Below, piece by piece: positions 44,434 to 53,447 of a stretch of 64,000 nucleotides of DNA. A program made the position numbers and the translations under genes. The stretch's first letter is position 1, and every line of letters begins with the position of its first letter. The notes beneath the pieces are model-generated. The model saw only the letters and a list, made by a program, of their open reading frames with translations. It made no database searches and was not told the DNA's origin. This DNA is from Palsa-948 sp964481195 (GTDB taxonomy: Bacteria > Bacteroidota > Bacteroidia > Palsa-948), in the NCBI GenBank assembly GCA_964481195.1, contig CAYZTB010000001.1, positions 62,001 through 126,000 of the forward strand, in the 5' to 3' direction.

Positions 44434-46926
44434 ATGAAAATAAAAACCCTACTGTTTCTTACGTTGCTCTTTATAACACGAGTGCTAAGTGCTCAGAGTA
44501 ACGCAACACTAAATGCTGCAGAAATTATTCAAGCGCTTAAAAAGCTGAATACCATTGGCTCTGTATTATACATTGCGGCTCATCCGGATGATGAAAACAC
44601 TAGGCTACTCACTTATTTAAGTAAAGAAAAAAATATTCGTACCGGGTATCTGTCAGTTACTCGAGGAGATGGTGGACAAAATTTAATTGGCAAGGAGCAA
44701 AGTGATCTTTTAGGATTGATACGAACAAACGAATTACTTGCTGCAAGAAATGTTGATGGTGCCGAACAGTTTTTTACTCGAGCAAATGACTTTGGATACT
44801 CTAAAAATTCAGAAGAAACTTTAAAGTTCTGGAATAAAGACAGCATCTTGTCTGATATGGTTTGGGGGATTCGAAAATTTAAACCCGATGTAATTATTTG
44901 TCGGTTCCCAACTACTGGCGAAGGAGGTCACGGACATCACACTGCTTCAGCTATACTTGCCCAAGAAGCGTTTGATGCTGCTGGAGATCCACGAAAATTT
45001 CCCGAGCAACTTAAATATGTAGAAAGATGGCATGCAAAAAGACTTTTTTGGAATACCTATAGATTTGGCAGTAACAACACAACAGACTCCAGTCAAACTC
45101 AAATAGATGTTGGGCTTTATAACACATTGCTGGGAAAAAGTTATGGCGAAATAGCAGCTGAAAGCCGTTCTATGCACAAAAGTCAGGGTTTTGGTTCAGC
45201 AAAAACTAGGGGAAGTAATATTGAATATTTTAAACTATTAAAGGGAGATTCAATTAAAAAAGATCTTTTTGATGATATTGACTTGACTTGGGGAAGATTG
45301 TATTCAACATTCAAATTTAACACCTTGATTGAATATTGTATCGAAAAATTCGACCCTCAGCACCCTGAAAAAATTATTCCGGAATTAATAGAACTCTATA
45401 AACAACTACAAAAATTAGATGACAGCGGAACCACTATAAAATATTGGAAAAGTATTAAACTAAAGGAAACACAAGATTTAATACTTGCATGCTCCGGATT
45501 GTGGTTGGAAGCTGGCGTTTCTGACTATATAGGAATTCCGGGTAAACCAATTCAGATTAATCCTCAGCTAATAGTTAGAAATAACTACAAGGTAAAGTTG
45601 AATAAAATATCTTGGCTCAGCAAAACTGACTCAACAACTTCATTAACGTTAAATCACAATGAATTGTATTCATTTACCCATAATGAAATTTTATCAGCAC
45701 AAACAGCATATTCTAATCCTTATTGGCTGAATGAAAAACATGACATTGGAATGTTTACAGTTAAAGACAGGATGCTGATTGGCACACCAAAAAACATTTC
45801 AAAATCTACAATAACATTTTTTATAGAAATTGATGGGGTAGAATTTCCGATTGAAAGAGAATTAACTTATAAAAATACCGACCCCGTAAAAGGAGAAGTC
45901 TACAGACCTTTTGAAATTCTTCCTCCTGCAACCGTCACTCCTTCTGAAAAAATTTATGTTTTCTCCGAATCTAAACCAAGAACTGTTTCTTTTACCATTA
46001 AAGCTAATACTGCAAATATTGCCGGGAAATTATCCTTACGTGTTCCAGAAGGATGGACTGCAGTATTGAAAGATGAAAATTTCAAACTTGAAAACAAAGG
46101 CGATGAATCTGTGATTGAAGCGACCATTGTTACCGCTACAAATTCTAATGGAAAAATAGTTGCTTCATTAGTAATAGATGGAAAAACATATTCAAAATCT
46201 ATTACAAGAATTGAATACGATCACATTCCATATCAATTTATTTTAAGTAACGCTGAAGCTAGTCTAATAAATATAGACGTTAAAAAAGAAGGTGTAAATA
46301 TTGGATACATCGATGGTGCTGGCGATGAAGTAGCTGCCTGTTTAAGACAAGTTGGCTACAACGTAACTTCTTTAACAGATGAGCAATTAACGAATGCAGA
46401 CCTTTCCTCCTACAATGCAATTATTGTCGGCATACGGGCTTACAACACAAATGAACGGCTACAAGTACATTATTCCAAATTGATGGAATATGTTGAAAAA
46501 GGCGGCAACCTAATTGTTCAATACAACACAAACAGCAGAATGGGTCCTGTACAGCCAAAAATAGGCCCCTACCCTTTTAAAATTACCAGAGATCGCGTAA
46601 CAGACGAAATAGCTGAAGTAAGAATAACTAATGAAAAACATTCTGCTTTAACATTTCCAAACATAATTTCTAAAATAGATTTTGATGGATGGATTCAGGA
46701 GCGTGGAATATATTTTGCTTCAGAAGTAGATAAAAACTACGAAACTATTTTCTCCATGAATGACGCAGGGGAAAAACCACTGGACGGAAGCTTAATTATA
46801 GGTAAATATGGAAAAGGGAATTTTGTTTACACAGGGCTAGCCTTTTTTAGAGAACTACCTGCCGGAGTACCAGGCTCCTATCGTCTATTTGCTAATTTAA
46901 TCTCCTTACCTCAAAACAAGCCATGA
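44434..46926 (+). CDS. PIG-L/LmbE-type deacetylase, secreted
   Basis: 830 residues from the ATG (MKIKTLLFLTLLFITRVLSAQ, a signal peptide). The LmbE zinc site is visible as AAHPDDENTRLLTYL at 49-63 and GEGGHGHHTAS at 162-172; SVTRGDGGQNLIG is also typical. The remaining about 600 residues include beta-sandwich-like parts with NEW3-like ITVRVPEGW-type text (LSLRVPEGWTAVL) and a C-terminal GATase-like region near 610-830 (NIGYIDGAGDEVAACLRQVG, YNAIIVGIRAYN). Family members remove N-acetyl groups from amino sugars or conjugates; the long C-terminus is common in Bacteroidota. The true substrate is unknown. The ATGA stop/start overlap links it to the small membrane peptide and the symporter, suggesting uptake of a released product. 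Confidence 0.85.
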   Translation: MKIKTLLFLTLLFITRVLSAQSNATLNAAEIIQALKKLNTIGSVLYIAAHPDDENTRLLTYLSKEKNIRTGYLSVTRGDGGQNLIGKEQSDLLGLIRTNELLAARNVDGAEQFFTRANDFGYSKNSEETLKFWNKDSILSDMVWGIRKFKPDVIICRFPTTGEGGHGHHTASAILAQEAFDAAGDPRKFPEQLKYVERWHAKRLFWNTYRFGSNNTTDSSQTQIDVGLYNTLLGKSYGEIAAESRSMHKSQGFGSAKTRGSNIEYFKLLKGDSIKKDLFDDIDLTWGRLYSTFKFNTLIEYCIEKFDPQHPEKIIPELIELYKQLQKLDDSGTTIKYWKSIKLKETQDLILACSGLWLEAGVSDYIGIPGKPIQINPQLIVRNNYKVKLNKISWLSKTDSTTSLTLNHNELYSFTHNEILSAQTAYSNPYWLNEKHDIGMFTVKDRMLIGTPKNISKSTITFFIEIDGVEFPIERELTYKNTDPVKGEVYRPFEILPPATVTPSEKIYVFSESKPRTVSFTIKANTANIAGKLSLRVPEGWTAVLKDENFKLENKGDESVIEATIVTATNSNGKIVASLVIDGKTYSKSITRIEYDHIPYQFILSNAEASLINIDVKKEGVNIGYIDGAGDEVAACLRQVGYNVTSLTDEQLTNADLSSYNAIIVGIRAYNTNERLQVHYSKLMEYVEKGGNLIVQYNTNSRMGPVQPKIGPYPFKITRDRVTDEIAEVRITNEKHSALTFPNIISKIDFDGWIQERGIYFASEVDKNYETIFSMNDAGEKPLDGSLIIGKYGKGNFVYTGLAFFRELPAGVPGSYRLFANLISLPQNKP

Positions 46927-47036
46927 TAGATTCTCCCGAGAATAATTCCGGTTGGAATCTGAAATATTTAGGAGTAGTCGCATTCCTGATTATTCAGATT
47001 TTGTTTTATTATTTTCTAACAGAATCATTTAAATGA
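46923..47036 (+). CDS. 37-residue single-helix membrane peptide between deacetylase and symporter
   Basis: ATG at 46923 overlaps the deacetylase stop in an ATGA, and its own TGA at 47034 overlaps the symporter ATG in another ATGA. The product has a short polar N-terminus (MIDSPENNSGWNLKYL) and one helix of about 20 hydrophobic residues at 16-33 (LGVVAFLIIQILFYYFL), then TESFK. The double coupling, the complete helix and the absence of any spare bases argue for a real gene. It is too small to match a family by eye. A helper subunit of the symporter, comparable in idea to small transporter partner proteins, is the simplest guess. The sequence shows only topology and coupling. Confidence 0.72.
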   Translation: MIDSPENNSGWNLKYLGVVAFLIIQILFYYFLTESFK

Positions 47037-48730
47037 AGCAAGTCGACTGGATTGTTCTGATAGTCACCTTAACAAGCATTGTCAGCTATGGTATTTGGAA
47101 GAGCCGCAAGACAAAAAATTTAGACGACTACTTACTAGCAAGCAGGCAACTCCCTTGGTATCATATTATGCTATCGGTCATGGCTACACAAGCTAGCGCC
47201 ATTACATTTCTTTCTGCTCCCGGCTTAGGCTATACCGATGGACTACGATTTGTACAATTTTATTTTGGCCTTCCATTAGCAATGATTGTGCTCTGCATCA
47301 CGTTTGTTCCCATGTTTCATAAACTAAACGTGTATACTGCTTATGAATTTCTAGAAAAACGTTTCGACTTAAAAACGCGCTCTCTTACAGCTTTTCTATT
47401 TCTGCTTCAACGTGGTGTATCAAACGGCATCAGCATTTACGCGCCTTCTTTAGTTCTTACAGCAATCCTTGGCATTGATATTACCTATACCACCATTTTT
47501 ATTGGCTGCGCAGTAATGCTTTATACTGTCTACGGAGGAACCAAAGCAGTATCGCATACGCAGCTGCTACAAATGATAATTATTTTTTCTGGGTTAATTG
47601 TTTCTGCATTTATGATAATACATCTGCTTCCTCAAAATATAGGGTTTGCCGATGCCATTAGTTTAGCAGGAACCATGGGAAAATTAAATGCTATTGATAC
47701 TACGTTTGATCTCAGCAACAAATACAATATTTGGTCTGGAATTATTGGAGGTTTTTTTCTGCAACTTTCCTATTTCGGAACCGATCAATCACAAGTAGGT
47801 CGTTACTTAACCGGAAGTTCTGTTGATCAAAGCAGACTAGGACTTATCATGAATGGCTTAGTGAAAATTCCCATGCAGTTTTTTATTTTACTTATTGGCA
47901 CGCTGGTATTTGTGTTTTATCTTTTTTTTCAGTCGCCCGTGTTTTTTAACCCTGTAGAAATTATCAAATTAGAAAATAGCCAGTACAAAGAAGAAATAAA
48001 AATACTTCAGTCCGACTACCATTTTATAAATGAAGAAAAAAAGATTCAAGCAGAAAAATTTATTGATGCCAGAAAAAATAACGATGAGCTAGCGCTTACA
48101 GTAGCAATTGCAGGACTAAAAGAAACAGAACATAAAGCATCAGAAAAAAGAATTGCCGTCACCAATCTCATTAAACTCAACGACCCCGGTGCAGACATCA
48201 ACGACAACAATTACATATTCCTGAATTTCGTCACACACCATTTGCCGGTTGGATTAGCAGGATTGCTCATTGCAATTATTTTTCTTGCCTCCATGGGCTC
48301 AATGGCAAGTGGATTAAATTCACTAGCCTCCACAACGGTGATTGATTTATACAAAAGATTAATCTACAAAGACACAGAAAGGGGCGAATACTTAAAAGTA
48401 TCTCGTTGGTCAACATTTGGCTGGGGAATATTCTGTATGGTTGCTGCCTTATATGCCGGCAGGTTAGGTAACTTAATTGAAGCAGTAAATATATTAGGCT
48501 CTCTTTTTTATGGAACAATACTTGGAATTTTTGTCACAGCATTTTACTTAAAAAATGTTAAAGGCAACGCTGTATTCTATGCAGCGCTAGTTGCAGAATG
48601 TTTTGTAGTGGTTGCTTGGCAATATGATTTAACAGCTTTTCTATGGTTAAATGTAATTGGGTGTTTACTGGTAATGTTGTTTTCATTAATCTTCCAGCAA
48701 TTTTCTAGCAGCCTAAATCAATCCAAATAA
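47033..48730 (+). CDS. Sodium:solute symporter family transporter
   Basis: A 565-residue inner-membrane carrier with the SSS fold. WIVLIVTLTSIVSYGIW is helix one; DDYLLASRQLPWYHIMLSVMATQASAITFLSAPG (split over helices 1-3) is the family signature, and FGTDQSQVGRYLTGSS near 248-263 is the conserved loop with the sodium-site region. Between helices near 281-300 and 397-420 is an extra hydrophilic stretch at about 308-393, highly charged and helical (NEEKKIQAEKFIDARKNNDE). GLAGLLIAIIFLASMGSMASGLNSLAST follows. Substrate is unknown; the coupled deacetylase suggests a sugar or sialic-type compound. A bidirectional hairpin terminator follows. Confidence 0.88.
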   Translation: MKQVDWIVLIVTLTSIVSYGIWKSRKTKNLDDYLLASRQLPWYHIMLSVMATQASAITFLSAPGLGYTDGLRFVQFYFGLPLAMIVLCITFVPMFHKLNVYTAYEFLEKRFDLKTRSLTAFLFLLQRGVSNGISIYAPSLVLTAILGIDITYTTIFIGCAVMLYTVYGGTKAVSHTQLLQMIIIFSGLIVSAFMIIHLLPQNIGFADAISLAGTMGKLNAIDTTFDLSNKYNIWSGIIGGFFLQLSYFGTDQSQVGRYLTGSSVDQSRLGLIMNGLVKIPMQFFILLIGTLVFVFYLFFQSPVFFNPVEIIKLENSQYKEEIKILQSDYHFINEEKKIQAEKFIDARKNNDELALTVAIAGLKETEHKASEKRIAVTNLIKLNDPGADINDNNYIFLNFVTHHLPVGLAGLLIAIIFLASMGSMASGLNSLASTTVIDLYKRLIYKDTERGEYLKVSRWSTFGWGIFCMVAALYAGRLGNLIEAVNILGSLFYGTILGIFVTAFYLKNVKGNAVFYAALVAECFVVVAWQYDLTAFLWLNVIGCLLVMLFSLIFQQFSSSLNQSK

Positions 48731-48770
48731 AAAAGACCCTCTCCCGAAATTCGGGCGGAGAGCCTTTTTT
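48731..48770. terminator. Bidirectional terminator between symporter and DUF2911 genes
   Basis: CTCTCC at 48739-48744 pairs with GGAGAG at 48757-48762, enclosing a further CGAA/TTCG. A-run on the left and T-run (48765-48770) on the right serve both strands of two convergent genes. Confidence 0.75.
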
Positions 48771-48787
48771 AGTAATCATTAAAAATA

Positions 48788-49645
48788 TTATTTCCCTTTC
48801 TTTGCTTCCGCAATTAGCTCATCATTCATTTTAACATACTCATCTGCTTGATCAGCTTGCGCCAATGCTTTTGATTGCTCTGCAGTTGCAACAGCACCTT
48901 TGTAATCTTTAAGCTTCAACTGAATTTTTGCTTTTTGGTGAGCTATCCAATATGCTTTAGGACTAGCTTCCAATGCTTTAGTCACCCACTCCAATGCTAA
49001 GTTTTGGTCTTTGTCATTTTCATAATAATAACGTGCAGCTGCAAAGTATGGACGATTATCTTTTAATACTGATGACTCGATATTTTTCATAATAGTAGCA
49101 TCAACATCGGTAGTAACTTTTAACACTACACGAGTTTGCTCCCAAACAATAATAAAGTTTGCAGATGTATTTGTAATATCAACCATGTTAATAGTAAATG
49201 TCTCCACCTTATTGCAAATTGCAGTAGGCTTTACAGTAACTTTTAGCACTTCTTTTTCAGCTTTATAATCCGAAACGTTTCCACCTAAGGTAAGATCGCT
49301 GTAAAACATCACATCCCAACTTTCTTTGTTTGGAATGGTATATAATGCATAAGTACCAGCTTTCAAATCCTTTTCTTCAATTTTTACATCATCTCCAAAA
49401 GTTACTTTTGTTGAAGAATTAGCACCAGTGCGCCAAACTTTTCCAAATGGAACCAAATTTCCATAAACAACACGTCCCTTTGCACCCGGACGAGAATAAT
49501 TTACTTTAACTGTTGAAAGACCAAAATCCTGCTCCAATGTTTGAGTAGGGCTTGGTGCTGGAGTTTTAAGTTGAGCATTTACGGTTGAGGTAGTAATGCC
49601 TATTACAATAGCTGTAAATAGCACAATTTGTTTTAATTTAATCAT
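48788..49645 (-). CDS. DUF2911 domain protein, secreted
   Basis: A 285-residue protein with a signal peptide (MIKLKQIVLFTAIVIGITTS, cut near VNAQ). The DUF2911 domain covers about 30-180: VKVNYSRPGAKGRVVYGNLV, GKVWRTGANSSTKVTFGDDV, AGTYALYTIPN and a WDVMFYSD strand are its recognisable motifs. The C-terminal part, about 195-280, is helical and TPR-like (NLALEWVTKALEASPKAYWI; KAKIQLKLKDYKGAVATAEQ). The protein is probably periplasmic; no function is known for DUF2911. It is a single-gene unit between convergent and divergent neighbours. Confidence 0.85.
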   Translation of the reverse strand: MIKLKQIVLFTAIVIGITTSTVNAQLKTPAPSPTQTLEQDFGLSTVKVNYSRPGAKGRVVYGNLVPFGKVWRTGANSSTKVTFGDDVKIEEKDLKAGTYALYTIPNKESWDVMFYSDLTLGGNVSDYKAEKEVLKVTVKPTAICNKVETFTINMVDITNTSANFIIVWEQTRVVLKVTTDVDATIMKNIESSVLKDNRPYFAAARYYYENDKDQNLALEWVTKALEASPKAYWIAHQKAKIQLKLKDYKGAVATAEQSKALAQADQADEYVKMNDELIAEAKKGK

Positions 49646-49686
49646 TTCTGAGATGTTTTAAGTAAATATTTCGGTTTTGATACAAG

Positions 49687-49694
49687 CAAAAATA
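49687..49694 (-). promoter_or_regulatory. -7 promoter box of DUF2911 gene
   Basis: Minus strand TATTTTTG, an exact TAnnTTTG match, 42 bases upstream of the ATG. No clean -33 TTG at the expected distance. Confidence 0.4.
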
Positions 49695-49811
49695 ACAATT
49701 TCAAAATAATAGAATTTTATTGAAAATATGACCTTCCGAAATTGTCAACAAAATGTGAAAATGTTTTAGTCATTTCAGTCTCATATAGGGTATTTCAGAG
49801 ACGTATTTAGA

Positions 49812-49819
49812 TAAATTTG
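49812..49819 (+). promoter_or_regulatory. -7 promoter box of carB
   Basis: TAAATTTG matches TAnnTTTG exactly and lies 45 bases before the ATG; a TTTC at 49793-49796 might act as a weak -33 element. Confidence 0.45.
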
Positions 49820-49864
49820 CAACCGATAAAATTTATTGTTCTAACCTTTAATTTGTAATCAAAA

Positions 49865-52681
49865 ATGCCAAAAGACAAATCCATTAAATCCGTACTCATC
49901 ATTGGCTCTGGACCTATCATTATCGGACAAGCCTGCGAATTTGATTACGCAGGTTCACAAGCATCCCGTTCATTAAAAGAAGAAGGAATTGAAGTAACAC
50001 TTATCAATTCTAATCCGGCTACCATCATGACCGACAAGGTTATTGCCGATAATATTTATTTGAAGCCGCTTACTAAAAAATCGATTGAAGAAATTCTTAA
50101 GAAACATAAAATTGATGCAGTGCTGCCAACTATGGGCGGGCAAACTGCTCTTAACCTTGCTTTGGAATGTGAAAAAGCAGGAATCTGGAAAAAGAATAAA
50201 GTAAAAATGATTGGCGTAAACGTAGATGCCATTAATACTACCGAAGACCGTGAAAAATTCAGATTGCGCATGCTTCAATTGGGCATGGGGGTTTGCAAAG
50301 GAAAAACTGCAACATCATTTTTGGAAGGAAAAGAAATAGCGCAAGAAATTGGATTTCCATTGGTCATTCGTCCTTCCTTTACACTGGGTGGAACAGGTGG
50401 TGGCTTTGTAAATACTAAAGAGGAGTTTGATGCAGCATTAAATAGAGGCTTACACGCTTCTCCAACACATGAAGTGTTAATCGAGAAAAGCATCATGGGC
50501 TGGAAAGAGTATGAGTTAGAGATTTTACGCGATGCTAACGATAACGTTGTAATTATTTGCTCCATTGAAAATTTTGATCCCATGGGAGTTCATACTGGTG
50601 ATTCGGTTACTGTTGCTCCAGCTATGACGCTTTCTGATACTGTATATCAACGTATGCGCAATGCAGCCATTAAATGTATGAATGGCATTGGGCACTTTGC
50701 TGGGGGGTGTAACATTCAGTTTTCTGTAAATCCCAACAACGAAGAAGAGCTAATTGTAATTGAGATAAACCCTCGCATGTCGCGCTCATCAGCACTTGCA
50801 TCCAAAGCAACAGGATATCCTATTGCAAAAATTGCTGCTAAGCTTGCGCTAGGCTATCACTTAGATGAATTAAAAAATCAAATTACTAAATCTACTTCTG
50901 CATTTTTTGAACCTACCATTGATTATGTAATAGTAAAAGTACCACGCTGGAACTTTGATAAATTCCAAGGAACAGATAGGCACTTGGGATTGCAGATGAA
51001 ATCTGTAGGCGAATCCATGGGTATTGGAAGAAATTTTCAGGAGGCTTTACAAAAAGCTTGTCAGAGCTTGGAAATAAAGCGAAACGGACTAGGTGCTGAT
51101 GGAAGAGAAACTTCCGATCAAAAAACTTTGCTTGCTAATCTTGAGAAGCCATTGTGGAACAGACTTTTCCATATCTACGATGCGTTTAAGATGGGCATTC
51201 CTTTCAAAACAATTCATAACCTTACTAAAGTAGATCCTTGGTTCTTAAATCAAATCGAAGAACTTATTGCCATTGAACGTGAAATAGAAAAATATACATT
51301 GGCAAAAATTCCTAGAGAGTTAATGCTTGATGCGAAACAAAAAGGATATGCCGATAGACAAATTGCACACTTATTAAATTGTTTAGAGAGTGAAGTTTAC
51401 AAGAAAAGAAAAGAGATGAATATTAACAGGGTATACAAAATGGTGGATACCTGTGCCGCAGAGTTTGAAGCAAAAACTCCCTACTACTACTCTACCTTTG
51501 AAGAAGAAAACGAGTCCATCGTTTCAAATAAAAAGAAAGTTGTTATACTTGGCTCGGGTCCAAACCGTATCGGACAAGGAATTGAGTTTGATTACTCCTG
51601 CGTTCATGGAGTGTTAGCAGCAAAAGAATGTGGTTACGAAACCATTATGATTAACTGCAATCCTGAAACTGTTTCTACCGATTTTGACATTGCCGATAAA
51701 TTATATTTTGAACCTGTATTCTGGGAACACGTGTATGAAATCATTCAACACGAAAAACCCGAAGGTGTTATTGTTCAGCTTGGCGGACAAACTGCGCTGA
51801 AGCTAGCAGAGAAAATGGTCAAATACGGAATAAAAATTATTGGTACCGATTTCAAGAGCATCGACCTTGCAGAAGATCGAGGAAGCTTTTCAAAATTGTT
51901 GAGCGAATTAAAAATTCCTTACCCAAAATTTGGTGTTGCCGAAGATGCAGAACAGGCCGTACAAATTTCTCGCGAACTAGGCTTCCCGCTTTTAGTGCGC
52001 CCTTCTTATGTGCTTGGCGGACAAAGCATGAAGATTGTAATTAACGAACAGGAGCTGGAGCAGCACATCGTAAAAATATTAAACGATATTCCCGGAAACA
52101 AAATTCTGCTCGATCATTTCTTAGAACGTGCCATTGAAGCAGAGACCGATTCAATTTGTGATGGAAAAGAGAACTACATCATGGGCATCATGGAGCATAT
52201 CGAACCTGCGGGCATTCACTCAGGCGATTCAAATGCAGTTTTACCTCCATTTGATTTAAGCGATAAAGTGATTAAAAAGCTTGAGGACTACACCAAAAAG
52301 ATAGCAATCGCATTAAAGACAAAAGGCTTATTGAATATTCAGTTTGCTATTAAAGATGAAGAAGTTTACGTCATCGAAGCAAACCCACGCGCTTCTCGCT
52401 CCATGCCTTTTATAGCTAAAGCCTACGATGAGCCATACATTAACTACGCAACAAAAGTTATGCTGGGAGTTAAAAAAGTTAAAGACTTTAAATTCCACCC
52501 TAAAAAACATGGTTACGCTATTAAAGTGCCCGTGTTCTCTTTCAATAAATTCCTGGATGTAAATAAAGAGCTGGGCCCCGAAATGAAATCTACAGGCGAA
52601 GCTATTTATTTCATTGACGACTTAGAAGATGAATTTTTCCAGAAGGTATATAGTGAAAGGAATCTGTATTTGAGTAGATAA
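49865..52681 (+). CDS. carB: Carbamoyl-phosphate synthase large subunit, short form
   Basis: 938 residues made of two homologous ATP-grasp halves. The first starts VLIIGSGPIIIGQACEFDYAG with FTLGGTGGGFVN and INPRMSRSSALASKATG; the second, from about 555, starts VVILGSGPNRIGQGIEFDYSC with VLGGQSMKIV and EANPRASRSMPFIAKA. The chain ends near EDEFFQKVYSERN, at the point where Escherichia coli CarB (about 1070 residues) continues into the MGS-like allosteric domain. The absence of that domain is usual in this phylum and does not imply a broken gene. It makes carbamoyl phosphate from bicarbonate, glutamine-derived ammonia and two ATP for pyrimidine and arginine synthesis. No carA lies in the window. 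A promoter box lies 46 bases upstream. Confidence 0.95.
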   Translation: MPKDKSIKSVLIIGSGPIIIGQACEFDYAGSQASRSLKEEGIEVTLINSNPATIMTDKVIADNIYLKPLTKKSIEEILKKHKIDAVLPTMGGQTALNLALECEKAGIWKKNKVKMIGVNVDAINTTEDREKFRLRMLQLGMGVCKGKTATSFLEGKEIAQEIGFPLVIRPSFTLGGTGGGFVNTKEEFDAALNRGLHASPTHEVLIEKSIMGWKEYELEILRDANDNVVIICSIENFDPMGVHTGDSVTVAPAMTLSDTVYQRMRNAAIKCMNGIGHFAGGCNIQFSVNPNNEEELIVIEINPRMSRSSALASKATGYPIAKIAAKLALGYHLDELKNQITKSTSAFFEPTIDYVIVKVPRWNFDKFQGTDRHLGLQMKSVGESMGIGRNFQEALQKACQSLEIKRNGLGADGRETSDQKTLLANLEKPLWNRLFHIYDAFKMGIPFKTIHNLTKVDPWFLNQIEELIAIEREIEKYTLAKIPRELMLDAKQKGYADRQIAHLLNCLESEVYKKRKEMNINRVYKMVDTCAAEFEAKTPYYYSTFEEENESIVSNKKKVVILGSGPNRIGQGIEFDYSCVHGVLAAKECGYETIMINCNPETVSTDFDIADKLYFEPVFWEHVYEIIQHEKPEGVIVQLGGQTALKLAEKMVKYGIKIIGTDFKSIDLAEDRGSFSKLLSELKIPYPKFGVAEDAEQAVQISRELGFPLLVRPSYVLGGQSMKIVINEQELEQHIVKILNDIPGNKILLDHFLERAIEAETDSICDGKENYIMGIMEHIEPAGIHSGDSNAVLPPFDLSDKVIKKLEDYTKKIAIALKTKGLLNIQFAIKDEEVYVIEANPRASRSMPFIAKAYDEPYINYATKVMLGVKKVKDFKFHPKKHGYAIKVPVFSFNKFLDVNKELGPEMKSTGEAIYFIDDLEDEFFQKVYSERNLYLSR

Positions 52682-52706
52682 GTTGCTTTTTAATTTAAGA
52701 AAATCT

Positions 52707-52737
52707 GTCCTAGTCTGGAGGGCTTTTTTTTATTTAT
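52707..52737 (+). terminator. Possible carB terminator
   Basis: A short stem GTCC (52707-52710) with GGGC (52720-52723), one G-T pair, is followed by eight T with one A. The T-run is convincing, the stem is weak. Confidence 0.4.
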
Positions 52738-52848
52738 GTAATCGGAAGATTTGCAAATTACCTACTAACTCTTCTTCACCTCTTCAAATTCAAAAGATGT
52801 ACAGGCAGGTCGGACTGAACGAGAGTCTTTAAATACTGAAATTCTTTT

Positions 52849-52856
52849 TATATTTG
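52849..52856 (+). promoter_or_regulatory. -7 promoter box of toxin-antitoxin pair
   Basis: TATATTTG, an exact TAnnTTTG match, 28 bases before the antitoxin ATG at 52885. Confidence 0.5.
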
Positions 52857-52884
52857 TTAGGAAAGTAAACCAAACCGCGATACA

Positions 52885-53118
52885 ATGAATATTCAAGCAG
52901 AAAAAATAGCAATTGCCAAGGCACTTTTAAATGTAAAGAGCGAATCTATCCTCAAACAGGTAAAGGCTATTTTAACAGGCTATAAAACTGATTTGTGGGA
53001 TGAGCTTAGCAAAGAACAAAAGGATTCTATAAAACGCGCTAGGCATCAGTTGGCTCAGGGCGAAGGAAAAACGCATAAAGAAGTAATGAAAAAATATGCG
53101 AAATGGCTTACAAAGTAA
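52885..53118 (+). CDS. Antitoxin-like protein of a ParE-type pair
   Basis: A 77-residue, highly charged helical protein. The C-terminal half SKEQKDSIKRARHQLAQGEGKTHKEVMKKYAKWL resembles the tail of small antitoxins that block RelE/ParE toxins (IxxGxxxLxxGExxxHEEV-type pattern, here RARHQLAQGEGKTHKEV). There is no clear ribbon-helix-helix or helix-turn-helix DNA-binding domain at the N-terminus, so autoregulation is uncertain. It overlaps the toxin gene by 16 bases, typical of antitoxin-first operons. Its own TAnnTTTG box lies 28 bases upstream. Confidence 0.78.
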   Translation: MNIQAEKIAIAKALLNVKSESILKQVKAILTGYKTDLWDELSKEQKDSIKRARHQLAQGEGKTHKEVMKKYAKWLTK

Positions 53119-53438
53119 TCTGGTCTCTGGAAGCAGAAACTACCTTTGACAAGATTATTGAATACCTCCAGGAGCACTGGACTTCCAAAGAAATAATCCG
53201 ACTTATTAGCCGTACCGAAGATGTTGTTTTCCTGCTGACACAAAACCCATATTTATTTAGGGGCTCAGATAAAGAAAATATTTATGAGGTATTGGTAACG
53301 AAACAAAATCTAATGCTTTATCAAGTTATAGAATCTGCTAAACGAGTTGAATTAATTAGTTTCTGGGACACGCGTCAAAACCCAAAATCAAAACTATCGA
53401 TTGTATCGGAGCCTAAAGCAAAGTACAGAAAGAAATAA
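53103..53438 (+). CDS. ParE/RelE-superfamily toxin
   Basis: A 111-residue protein beginning MAYKVIWSLEAETTFDKIIEYLQEHW, the ParE N-terminal pattern (VxWSxxAExxLxxIxxYL). The core YEVLVTKQNLMLYQVIESAKRVELISFWDTRQNP matches the beta-strand and the FWDxRxNP motif of the family. ParE members poison gyrase while RelE members cleave mRNA; the FWDTRQNP ending favours the ParE/RelE-like plasmid-stabilisation branch, but I cannot tell which activity. It starts inside the antitoxin gene. Stop lies 10 bases from the stop of the convergent lipoprotein gene. Confidence 0.85.
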   Translation: MAYKVIWSLEAETTFDKIIEYLQEHWTSKEIIRLISRTEDVVFLLTQNPYLFRGSDKENIYEVLVTKQNLMLYQVIESAKRVELISFWDTRQNPKSKLSIVSEPKAKYRKK

Positions 53439-53447
53439 AATTTAGGA

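Noticed and set aside
49865..52681. carB as a truncated pseudogene
   Set aside because: Both ATP-grasp halves are complete and the missing C-terminal allosteric domain is a normal feature of the Bacteroidota form.
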